Assembly: GCA_013151185.1 (NCBI GenBank)
Contig: JAADIU010000271.1
Coordinates: 1 to 32,152 of the forward strand
Source: Planctomycetota bacterium
Lineage (GTDB): Bacteria; Planctomycetota; Phycisphaerae; UBA1845
Direction of reading: 5' to 3'
DNA: 32,152 bases
This document shows, piece by piece, positions 1-6,598 of the stretch. A model generated the notes under the pieces. It was not told the origin of the DNA, did no database searches, and worked only from the letters and a program-made list of their open reading frames with translations. Made by a program: the position numbers and the translations under genes. Position 1 is the stretch's first letter. Every line of letters starts with the position of its first letter.

Positions 1-48
1 TCGTGAACCCTCCATGAATCAACATGAAGCATTTTACACGCGAATACG

Positions 49-325
49 ATGTTTGATATCGCTAAACTGAGTTCTTTAGCAGCCTGCTAGACGATCTGCG
101 CAAGCGGACTGCCCGCTTTCGCCGAGTTGTGCTGCATCTCCACTCCCCAGACAGCCACGATTGGGCAAAGACCCGGCCTTGCGACGCGGATCTCAACGAC
201 AAGCAGCAGTACCTTGGAGATGGTGGAGTCTCAGCATTTGCGCAGAAGCTCGAACCGCATTTTGATCTTGCGGCGATGACTGACCACATGAAGTGCTCGT
301 TCGCCAGCGAGGTGTCGAAGGCCAC
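49..325 (+). pseudogene. PHP-domain protein remnant (5' fragment, frameshifted)
   Basis: The reading frame open from 66 gives a helical lead-in (FFSSLLDDLRKRTARFRR) followed by HLHSPDSHDW, and later HFDLAAMTDHMK. HxH followed by a TDH motif is the metal-binding signature of the PHP phosphoesterase fold, and this arrangement resembles the N-terminus of PHP/ATPase proteins. The best upstream start, ATG at 49, lies in a different frame (MFDIAKLS, then a stop at 88). One lost base near 70-73 would join MFDIAKLS to FFSSLL. The frame then runs straight into transposase sequence near 320. It is therefore broken at both ends and I infer it is non-functional. The PHP assignment rests on two motifs only. 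Confidence 0.55.
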
Positions 326-494
326 GATGGGAAAGGAAAAGACGATGCGGATGGTCATCGATTACATCCATCGCAATCCGATCCGGAGAAAGCTGGTCGA
401 TCAACCGTCGGAGTGGAAATGGTCGAGTTGGCACGCCTACGAAGGGGAAATGTCGAATGCACCGCCTCAGTCGAACGTAAACGTGTGGTCGTGA
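318..494 (+). pseudogene. REP-associated (Y1-type) transposase, 3' remnant
   Basis: The C-terminal part of the open frame ending at 494 contains MRMVIDYIHRNPIRRKLV followed by PSEWKWSSW. The pattern YIHxNPxRRxLV...P.xWxWSS is the standard C-terminal signature of the REP-associated tyrosine transposase (Y1_Tnp/RAYT) family. The HUH and catalytic Tyr part is absent, since the frame upstream is PHP-domain sequence instead. This is a truncated element end and part of a chimeric 121-residue ORF. REP-like palindromes occur at the other end of this window (29960 and 31054), but nothing here shows that this particular element mobilised them. Confidence 0.6.
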
Positions 495-589
495 GATTCA
501 CGCCACGGCCTGAACACTGGCGGACAAGCCGACCAGTGGCACCCAACAACGCCACCCGCCGCATGATCGAAGTATATAATGACATTTAT

Positions 590-621
590 TTGACTAACTT
601 CACCGCATTTCCGGGTATAAT
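590..621 (+). promoter_or_regulatory. candidate sigma-70-type promoter for the 660 gene
   Basis: A perfect TATAAT hexamer lies at 616-621 with TTGACT at 590-595. The 20-nt spacer is longer than the usual 16-18, so the -35 assignment is doubtful. The surrounding stretch 571-621 is distinctly AT-rich compared with its neighbours. It sits about 40 nt before the Shine-Dalgarno of the 660 gene. Confidence 0.3.
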
Positions 622-659
622 CGACGACATGGCAAATAACTATGCCGGAGGACAAAAAG

Positions 660-1493
660 ATGAAAAGTTACCATCGAGTTGATTGCCGGGCGAGAATCGC
701 AGGGCTTGCAGTGATTGGGTTGGTCGGCTTGGCGATCGCCGGACAAGCTTCGGCCGAACCAATCCCTTTGATTCGCTGGGGATTCGATGTTGTCATCATT
801 GAACCATTTCCGGAAAAGGGGAGTGGAATTAGCTCCCCCCCTTCGGAAAATCAGCCCGGGGTGCTTGGATGTGATATATCTGCAGTAATAGGATCTTTTG
901 ATATGACTCTGGAATTTGCACTGGGTACGGGCTATCCTAGTGATCGCATCTTGAGAACAAGGTTCGTGCCTGGAAGCGATGTGACGAGCTTGCCGTTGGC
1001 TCTGGCTTCTTACATTGATGTCGCGATCGTTCCTACCGTCGGTCAGACGATAAACATTAAAAGGTTGGAGTTTAAGGCAGGTCGCACAGGTCCTGGTGGG
1101 GCACCTGCCGGTTTTGCCGTCAGGTCCAACAACGATGCGTTCAGCACAGATTTGTTTGTGGGCTCAATTAATGCGTTCGAGCCAAATCAAGATCATTTTA
1201 CTGTTGACTTTGCGCCAGGAGTATTCTTGACGAGCGGCAATACAATTTTCTTCAGGTTTTTCTTTTATGGTCCGACGCTGGAGTCGACCATCGATATTGA
1301 TGACATCGAATTCTTTGGTTGCGTGGCACCTCTGGGGGGCCTGGACTCGGATGACTACACGAACCTTGAAGCGTGCCTGGACGGTCCCGGTGGCGGACTC
1401 GGCACCGGCTGCGAGTGCTTCGACTTCGACAACGACGGTGACAACGATCTGGGCGACTTTGCGGCGTTCCAGATCTTGCTCTCCGGGCCGTAG
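660..1493 (+). CDS. secreted protein with dockerin-like C-terminal tail
   Basis: A 277-residue exported protein of unknown role. ATG 660 is preferred over ATG 642 because GGAGG at 647-651 sits 8 nt before it. Residues 1-33 are a signal peptide: a basic start, the hydrophobic stretch IAGLAVIGLVGLAIAG, and ASA at the cleavage site. The middle is beta-rich, with VDFAPGVFLTSGNTIFFRF. The last 50 residues contain LDSDDYTNLEACLDGPGGG and DFDNDGDNDLGDFAAFQ. This is the Ca-binding dockerin-like tail very common in Planctomycetota/Phycisphaerae exported proteins, where it is thought to be an anchoring or sorting element; no cohesin is visible here. The gene stands alone. Export and tail are well supported, the function is unknown. 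Confidence 0.8.
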   Translation: MKSYHRVDCRARIAGLAVIGLVGLAIAGQASAEPIPLIRWGFDVVIIEPFPEKGSGISSPPSENQPGVLGCDISAVIGSFDMTLEFALGTGYPSDRILRTRFVPGSDVTSLPLALASYIDVAIVPTVGQTINIKRLEFKAGRTGPGGAPAGFAVRSNNDAFSTDLFVGSINAFEPNQDHFTVDFAPGVFLTSGNTIFFRFFFYGPTLESTIDIDDIEFFGCVAPLGGLDSDDYTNLEACLDGPGGGLGTGCECFDFDNDGDNDLGDFAAFQILLSGP

Positions 1494-1639
1494 GGATTTA
1501 GCAAAACGTGATCACAGTCGTCCACACGCGCGGTGGAACGGTATCAACCGACGACCGTTGGCTGTTTCCGCCAGAAAACCGCTAGTAGCAGTTTCGTAAG
1601 TTTCGACTTAACAAGTTGTTACATGCAACGGAGTTGCTT

Positions 1640-1669
1640 GCTGGCATTCTACCACTGAATTACGCCCGC
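1640..1669 (-). pseudogene. tRNA-Gly 5' half (truncated tRNA gene)
   Basis: Read on the minus strand, 1669-1640 gives GCGGGCG (acceptor 5' strand), TA, an ATTC/GAAT D-stem around the loop AGTGGTA, G, then CCAGC (5' side of the anticodon stem). This matches the 5' half of a bacterial tRNA-Gly. After CCAGC the sequence no longer pairs: there is no GCTGG, no T-arm with GGTTCGA, and no CGCCCGC acceptor return. The gene stops at the anticodon stem and is followed by a small palindrome (GCAAC/GTTGC). It is non-functional as written. Isoacceptor identity is inferred from the acceptor and D-arm only. Confidence 0.55.
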
Positions 1670-1679
1670 ATTTACGAAA

Positions 1680-1853
1680 ATGACTGGCCAACGCTATTAT
1701 CCGAGCGTGCGCTTTTGGGTTAAGCCGATCAGCGTCTTGTTGGATACACCGCTTCGCGAACTTCTCGACGGGGGCCGCTGTGGTCACGATGAGGTGATCC
1801 ATCTGGCTTCGCCTCTGGAAAAAAGCTTTGCCGATGTTGGGGCGAGGTCTTGA
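1680..1853 (+). CDS. possible 57-residue small protein upstream of rtcB
   Basis: ATG 1680 opens a 57-codon frame ending at 1853, 32 nt before the rtcB start. It begins MTGQRYYPSVRFWVKP and continues with LLDTPLRELLDGG and DEVIHLASPLEKSFADVGA, a composition that looks protein-like rather than random, with alternating hydrophobic and charged residues. I do not recognise the family. No clear Shine-Dalgarno precedes it (TTTACGAAA). It could be a real small gene co-transcribed with rtcB, or the 3' remnant of a larger lost gene, because the adjoining tRNA fragment shows this interval has been rearranged. Confidence 0.3.
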   Translation: MTGQRYYPSVRFWVKPISVLLDTPLRELLDGGRCGHDEVIHLASPLEKSFADVGARS

Positions 1854-1885
1854 GTTTCCCCGTCCGCGCTGGCGGAGGTTGCGCT

Positions 1886-2863
1886 ATGTCGATGGCCGAT
1901 GTTCTCACGAATCTATCGAGCCAGCCGGATCAGGTGATTTTCGGTTGGCTCCAGAAGGCCAACGCACTCTCTGTTGCGAAGCGCGTTGTCAGCCTGCCCG
2001 ATACCTGCCCCGGAAGAAGCCCCCTTCCGACCGGTACCGGTTTCTTGACCGAGTCGCCTGACTGGCGAAAGTTTGCACTCTCCGATGTTGGATGTGGTAT
2101 GGCCGTGGTTCGCACGGCGCTGTCGCACGCAGACACGACCTCGTCATCCTTCCGCGCATCGTGGGACGCACTGACCAACGAACTGTCGATGCGAAGGAAC
2201 AAGGGGCTTGGCGACCTGGGATCCGGCAATCATTTTCTTGATGCGGTTGTTTCTTACGAAAACGAATCTGTGTGCCTCATCGTTCACACCGGATCGCGCC
2301 GGGAGAGCGGACTTGTTGACGACTTGGTTGATAAGTCGGCTGCCTTCGATCGTGAGTTTCAACGTATCAAAGAATGGGCGAAGAACAATCGGGCTGCCGT
2401 CCTGGAAATTGCAGAGCGACACCTGGGCCGATTTGTTGATCTATATCCCGAAGTCGAAGTCCTGGACCGCGATCACAACCACTACGAAGAAACGGGCGTT
2501 GGTATGCTCATTCGCAAGGGGGCACAGCGTGTTGAAGCCGGGCAACTCGCGGTGATTCCATCCAATCTGATGGATGACGTTGTCATCGTGCGCGCCACCG
2601 AGAATGTTGAACAAACGATGAATTGCCTTCCGCACGGGACGGGGCGAACGATGTCCCGATCCGATGCCAAGCGGGCTACCGAATCCTACGACTTCGAGGG
2701 CATGCGCAGAACCGTCTACATACCCGAACAGATTGCAAACGCTTCCATACGCACTGAGGCTCCGATTTGTTACCGCAATCTTGACGAAGGGCTCGCCATG
2801 ATCGAGCCGTACATCGAGGTCATCGAACGTTTCGTGCCGGTCGCATACATCGGACAGTTGTGA
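1886..2863 (+). CDS. rtcB: RtcB-family RNA ligase, short and divergent
   Basis: RtcB joins 2',3'-cyclic-phosphate and 5'-OH RNA ends using GTP and Mn2+. The 325-residue protein shows the family motifs in order: DVGCG (67-71), GSGNHF (112-117), VHTGSR (133-138), DHNHYEE (196-202), and LPHGTGR (249-254), whose His is the residue guanylylated in known RtcB enzymes. Start ATG 1886 is chosen because GGAGG at 1874-1878 lies 7 nt upstream; an in-frame TTG at 1850 lacks this. It is shorter than typical RtcB (about 400-480 residues), and the C-terminus reads FVPVAYIGQL without the usual terminal Lys-Gly that contacts GTP. It is probably an RtcB paralogue, and activity is uncertain. No rtcA or rtcR is adjacent; a tRNA half lies upstream. 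Confidence 0.85.
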   Translation: MSMADVLTNLSSQPDQVIFGWLQKANALSVAKRVVSLPDTCPGRSPLPTGTGFLTESPDWRKFALSDVGCGMAVVRTALSHADTTSSSFRASWDALTNELSMRRNKGLGDLGSGNHFLDAVVSYENESVCLIVHTGSRRESGLVDDLVDKSAAFDREFQRIKEWAKNNRAAVLEIAERHLGRFVDLYPEVEVLDRDHNHYEETGVGMLIRKGAQRVEAGQLAVIPSNLMDDVVIVRATENVEQTMNCLPHGTGRTMSRSDAKRATESYDFEGMRRTVYIPEQIANASIRTEAPICYRNLDEGLAMIEPYIEVIERFVPVAYIGQL

Positions 2864-3066
2864 CGGAGTGCAGTCGTCGGCTGTTCGCCCCACCCCGTTC
2901 AGCGCATGGCATGGCGAAGCATCACACCTGCGGCTTCCAATCGCACACAAACGGGCGAGACTTAAACTTTTCTAAGAATATTGGTTGCCAAGAGAGCATT
3001 GTTCTAGCCTGCGCAAGACTGGAACGGCCAGCTTTCACGAAAGTTTATTTTAGGAAAGGAATCGTC

Positions 3067-4152
3067 ATGAGAAGAGGAATCAGACTGAGCACAGTCATCG
3101 CTGTGTTCTGCATGATCGGGTCAAGCGCGATGGCACAGGTGCTGCTGGAGGTGAATCGAAATCCGATCGATCAACCGGAAACACCAGTTATGGTAGGGGA
3201 ACAGGACCCCACGATTATTACAATCGATGGCGCATCGGGCGCCGCGTATTCGCTTACCTTCTCATTCGCAAAATTTCCCAAAAGGTTCACACCCAAAAGT
3301 AAGAACGAGTTTATAGACCTTTCCCCGGTGTCGCGCCCCATCGAATCTTCCTCAGCTGTTGCGGGAGGGTTGATACAGCCCGGCGCGATGCCAGGCCCTA
3401 GAGTGATCACCGTCGATGGAATGTCGACCGGCGGGACACAGGTGGTAGCCAGCGGAATCCTGGATAGTACCGGTCATGCTGAGATCATGTTGTCGCCAGG
3501 AATATTTACGCAGGATGAAACATTCACCGCAGTCGCGAGGACCGTCGACCAAGGCTCGACATCAGTCAGCAACTCCGCCCGCGTTGATGTTGTGCTCACG
3601 ATGTCTGCCAACATCGCATTCATTATGGCACCGGGGAGCATCGCTGATATTCGCGGCCCTGTCATGGAAATTGGAGCAAATTCGGTCAATATCGGTAACC
3701 TCGTCTTCAACGTGACGCCCGCGACCCAGTACGGTAATTCGTTGACATTCGCTGACTTGTCCGTCGGCGATTGGTTGGTCATCAAAGGCGAGTTCGGAGT
3801 CACTGATTTCATCGCCAACGAAGTCGACCGAGAAGACACCGAACCCAATGTGAGGTTGACCGGGCGGGTTCAGGGCATCGGGCCAGCCGGCATGGCGATG
3901 CTCAACGCGTCGGTCTTCGTCGGTGTCGACACGCAATACTTCGACTATACAACGGGCGTACCGATGTCGTTCTCAGACGTTCAAGAAACGATGCCGATCG
4001 AGGTGCTCATCGGAAGCGGTGAGGTATTCCCGCATGTGACTCAGGTGCTTCTTAACAGCCCCATCGAGCCGGAACCAGAGCCCGAGCCGGAACCAGAACC
4101 GGAAGATGAGAACGAAGACCCTCCTCCTCCTCCCCGGCCATTTTGCTCGTAG
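3067..4152 (+). CDS. exported DUF5666-type protein with Glu-Pro tail
   Basis: A 361-residue secreted protein of unknown role. Start ATG 3067 follows AGGAAAGGA at 3052-3060. The ORF stays open upstream to 2860, but that extension has no signal peptide. Residues 1-27 form a signal peptide (IRLSTVIAVFCMIGSSAMAQ). Residues about 185-310 carry two copies of a small beta-barrel-like unit. The first includes VNIGNLVFNVTPATQYG and LSVGDWLVIKGEF, the second RLTGRVQGIGPAGMAMLNASVFVGVDTQY, matching the DUF5666 pattern. The tail is an (EP)n run, then acidic residues, five prolines and a final Cys-Ser. The acidic/proline tail could be a cell-wall spacer or a metal-binding segment, but that is speculation. 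A strong terminator follows. Confidence 0.75.
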   Translation: MRRGIRLSTVIAVFCMIGSSAMAQVLLEVNRNPIDQPETPVMVGEQDPTIITIDGASGAAYSLTFSFAKFPKRFTPKSKNEFIDLSPVSRPIESSSAVAGGLIQPGAMPGPRVITVDGMSTGGTQVVASGILDSTGHAEIMLSPGIFTQDETFTAVARTVDQGSTSVSNSARVDVVLTMSANIAFIMAPGSIADIRGPVMEIGANSVNIGNLVFNVTPATQYGNSLTFADLSVGDWLVIKGEFGVTDFIANEVDREDTEPNVRLTGRVQGIGPAGMAMLNASVFVGVDTQYFDYTTGVPMSFSDVQETMPIEVLIGSGEVFPHVTQVLLNSPIEPEPEPEPEPEPEDENEDPPPPPRPFCS

Positions 4153-4177
4153 CGATCAACCAACCACGGTCCTATCC

Positions 4178-4216
4178 GCAGGCGTGCCCATCCCGGGCGC
4201 GCCTGCTTTTCTGTTT
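4178..4216 (+). terminator. intrinsic terminator after the DUF5666 gene
   Basis: A 12-bp GC-rich stem (4178-4189 with 4195-4206, one G-U pair) closes the 5-nt loop ATCCC and is followed by TTTTCTGTTT. It ends the 3067-4152 unit 26 nt past the stop. The rest of the interval to 4562 holds no convincing gene. TTGACA at 4302-4307 is present without a good -10, so no promoter is called for the downstream cluster. Confidence 0.8.
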
Positions 4217-4562
4217 CGTTGCAAATCGATTCCAGGTCGCACCAAGTCGATCCCGCATCCTCTGGAATCGTGGAACAGGAATATGTCTATTCCATTGCGT
4301 CTTGACATCGTGCAATACAAATTGATTTTCGTTTGTGTTCTGGCAGTTCTGAGAAGATGAATGGCACAGATCAACCACCGCCAATGCCGCTTCTGCAACT
4401 CGCAAATCACTCGGAATGCCAAAACACCAGCGACACCCTATGATCCCTTGGACGATGATGATCGTTGCAGGTACGATTTTGGATCGTGATTTTTTGGGTC
4501 GCTCCTCGTAGCGCGACGCCAAGACACTGAAGGAATGGGACACCGAAGCAATGGAGGGCCTC

Positions 4563-5201
4563 ATGGATCACACGGATGTACGGCGTTGGAATGCCATTCG
4601 ATTGCGACGAACTGTCGCGTTGGTCTTGCTGCTTCTCTTATTGCAAAGTTGTGCCGGTCCACAATCGCTGCGCGTGGCGATCATCCCTCAAGATGAAACC
4701 GATTACGTCGCGTTTGTGAACGACGCTGATTTCGATGGTCGGCAGGCGTTCGCAAACTGGATGTCGCAAGAGCGCGGTATTTCCCTCGAAGAGTTCTTCC
4801 GTCTCGATGCTGAATTATGCAATAACCGCAACCCGTTTGACGCATACAAGGATATGCAAGCAGTAAGCCGCGGTGCGGTGATCTATAAATTCCACTGCAT
4901 GAGATGCCATGGCAGTGATGCGAGGGGGCGCGGGCCTGCTGCTTTGGCAAGCTACCCTGCCAATGACTTCAAAACTTTTGGAAGCAGATTCGCGGCGACA
5001 CTGCACCGAGGTGCTCCGCGAAAATGGTTCCGCGTCATTCGCGACGGTGCAGGCGACGTTGTTGAGTATCCGGAAGAAGAGACAACAGCAATGCCTCCGT
5101 TTGGTGACAAACTCGCCCGCGAACAGATTTGGCTGACGATCGCATACCTACAAAGTCTCGATGTCCACGCTACGCAGGACGTAGCAGAACAGGACCGATG
5201 A
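4563..5201 (+). CDS. monohaem cytochrome c lipoprotein
   Basis: A 212-residue c-type cytochrome, probably anchored in a membrane facing the periplasm. ATG 4563 is favoured: GGAGGG at 4553-4558 precedes it, and the alternative ATG 4551 overlaps that site. Residues 14-30 are a lipoprotein signal (VALVLLLLLLQSC, lipobox Cys30). The haem site CMRCH is at 112-116, and Met177 in AMPPFGDKL is the likely sixth ligand, as in class I cytochromes. IWLTIAYLQSLD is the usual C-terminal helix. An N-terminal extension of about 80 residues before the haem domain is not recognised. The gene overlaps the next start (ATGA), so it heads the 4563-15615 gene run and may supply electron transfer to it. Confidence 0.85.
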   Translation: MDHTDVRRWNAIRLRRTVALVLLLLLLQSCAGPQSLRVAIIPQDETDYVAFVNDADFDGRQAFANWMSQERGISLEEFFRLDAELCNNRNPFDAYKDMQAVSRGAVIYKFHCMRCHGSDARGRGPAALASYPANDFKTFGSRFAATLHRGAPRKWFRVIRDGAGDVVEYPEEETTAMPPFGDKLAREQIWLTIAYLQSLDVHATQDVAEQDR

Positions 5202-6598
5202 TGCACCGCCCCCGCAACGGTCAGGATTTCGCCACTCTGTCACTCGTCCGCCCGGCACACTTGGATGTCGCGGACACGGTTCGATTGGTGCTCGAAAGTC
5301 AGCCGATGCGCGCTCTTGCTGCTCTGCTCAGCCGCAATGGGCTGGAAGTTGAAATACAGCCCATCGTCTACAAAGATCTTTCTGGTACATTGACACGTCT
5401 TATGTTTCCGGTGACCGGCGGCCCCATTGTTGACGGCGCCGTTGTGTCGGTCGTGTGCCTGTTCGACCGCAAATCCCGCGAAACCCTCTACGCCCATCCA
5501 ATGCACGCGGGCCCGGGCGTCAACCCTCTTGTTCGCCATCTTGATGGGCCGTTGGCTGCGCCCAAATCCCAAAGCGGTGCAGACGGAGATCGCGCAAGCC
5601 GGCGAATTATCGAGCATAAACAGGCTCTGTGGGATCGCTTCATTCATGAGTTGCCTATTCTTGGGAAAGAGGAAGCCGATCAACGTTGGCGCGAAGGATA
5701 CTACTGGTCGTTGCAACGTCTCTACTTCTGCTCGGGATGCACGCAGTGTAAATGGGGCAGCCCCTTCTTTGACGGCCCCGATCCGCTAGTGTCATCTGCA
5801 TCCACCGTTGCTACTGTTTCTACCAATGGCGACATCAGCCCGAAATTGCATGATCAGTACAGTGAAATCGTTGCGGACATTCTTTCCAGTGATGCCTGGC
5901 GCGTTGAAACGACCTACGCAGCGCGGGGTGGATTCTCCTTGATTGATTCTCCGCGGCTACTCAAAGAATTGGACAGCGAATTCGTCCAGGTGATTTTTTC
6001 TACAAACGCGGTCCTGCTACAGGCGGGCACGCTCGTCGCTGTTGCGTTTACATACCAAATTCGGTCGCAGGAAGTGGTGCTCTCTCACTGCCTCTGTGCA
6101 GGACCGGAGTCGGAAATCCAGTTTCAAAAAGGCGACGTAGCGTTCGGGTTGCCGCTACCGCAATCGGGTCATCTTGGCAAGGATGCGCGCTCGGCCTATC
6201 GGTCGTGGCGCCGCCGCGCTTGGTCGCAATTCTGGCTAAACGATCTCGATAACGGAACGGCTGTCGCAAGCGGGCGATGGCTCGAAGCATTCTGGGCCGC
6301 CATCGAAGCACTCTTCGGCGGGAATGATCTTTCCTATGGTAGTCAACCCGTCCGCCGATCGCCTGAGTTGGATATGCCGGACGCTATCAACACAACTCGT
6401 AGGAAACCGATCGTGCCGCCACAGGCTCTTGAAAACATCGGAGGACGTTGCTTCACCGGGCATGCAACCAACCGTAGCCGCTCCGAACTTCGTGCCCTAG
6501 GCCTGTCCACCCTCATGGTTAACGTGGGGCTGCAATCAGGCGTGCCACCATTGCCATGTCGAGTCGGGGCCCAATCGCACGGAAGAAATGACCCGTGA
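5198..6598 (+). CDS. unrecognised protein with internal duplication, merged with ArsS N-terminus
   Basis: ATG 5198 overlaps the cytochrome stop. I do not recognise the family. Residues about 30-177 and 227-374 are two copies of one domain at a constant 197-residue offset: VVSVVCLF (82-89) with LVAVAFTY (279-286), HAGP (103-106) with CAGP (300-303), W145xxF with W342xxF, and RW (163-164) with RW (360-361). Only copy 1 ends in a Cys cluster, FCSGCTQCKWG, which could bind metal. Residues about 393-445 differ: LSTLMVNVGL is the start of an ArsS-type radical SAM domain, whose remainder lies in another frame (see 6588). The last 20 residues are out-of-frame read-through. The true C-terminus of the duplicated protein is probably near residue 390, with either a fusion to ArsS or a lost stop. 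Confidence 0.6.
   Translation: MMHRPRNGQDFATLSLVRPAHLDVADTVRLVLESQPMRALAALLSRNGLEVEIQPIVYKDLSGTLTRLMFPVTGGPIVDGAVVSVVCLFDRKSRETLYAHPMHAGPGVNPLVRHLDGPLAAPKSQSGADGDRASRRIIEHKQALWDRFIHELPILGKEEADQRWREGYYWSLQRLYFCSGCTQCKWGSPFFDGPDPLVSSASTVATVSTNGDISPKLHDQYSEIVADILSSDAWRVETTYAARGGFSLIDSPRLLKELDSEFVQVIFSTNAVLLQAGTLVAVAFTYQIRSQEVVLSHCLCAGPESEIQFQKGDVAFGLPLPQSGHLGKDARSAYRSWRRRAWSQFWLNDLDNGTAVASGRWLEAFWAAIEALFGGNDLSYGSQPVRRSPELDMPDAINTTRRKPIVPPQALENIGGRCFTGHATNRSRSELRALGLSTLMVNVGLQSGVPPLPCRVGAQSHGRNDP

Noticed and set aside
4069-4110. Short repeat array of GAGCC/GGAACC type units
   Set aside because: It is the codon-level reflection of the Glu-Pro repeat in the 3067 protein and not a CRISPR or regulatory array; no CRISPR array was seen in the window.
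4302-4330. Promoter for the 4563 cluster
   Set aside because: TTGACA is perfect, but the hexamers at 16-18 nt spacing (GATTTT, ATTTTC) match a -10 poorly.
6520-6540. Programmed ribosomal frameshift in arsS
   Set aside because: No X-XXY-YYZ slippery heptamer is seen at GTGGGGCTGCAATC, and the family spacing requires an extra residue plus 2 nt rather than a simple -1 or +1 slip.
6498-6590. Selenocysteine or stop read-through explaining the arsS frame
   Set aside because: Some ArsS proteins are selenoproteins, but the upstream in-frame stop here is TAG, all motif Cys codons are TGC, and the N-terminal motif is in a different frame, so recoding of a stop cannot restore it.
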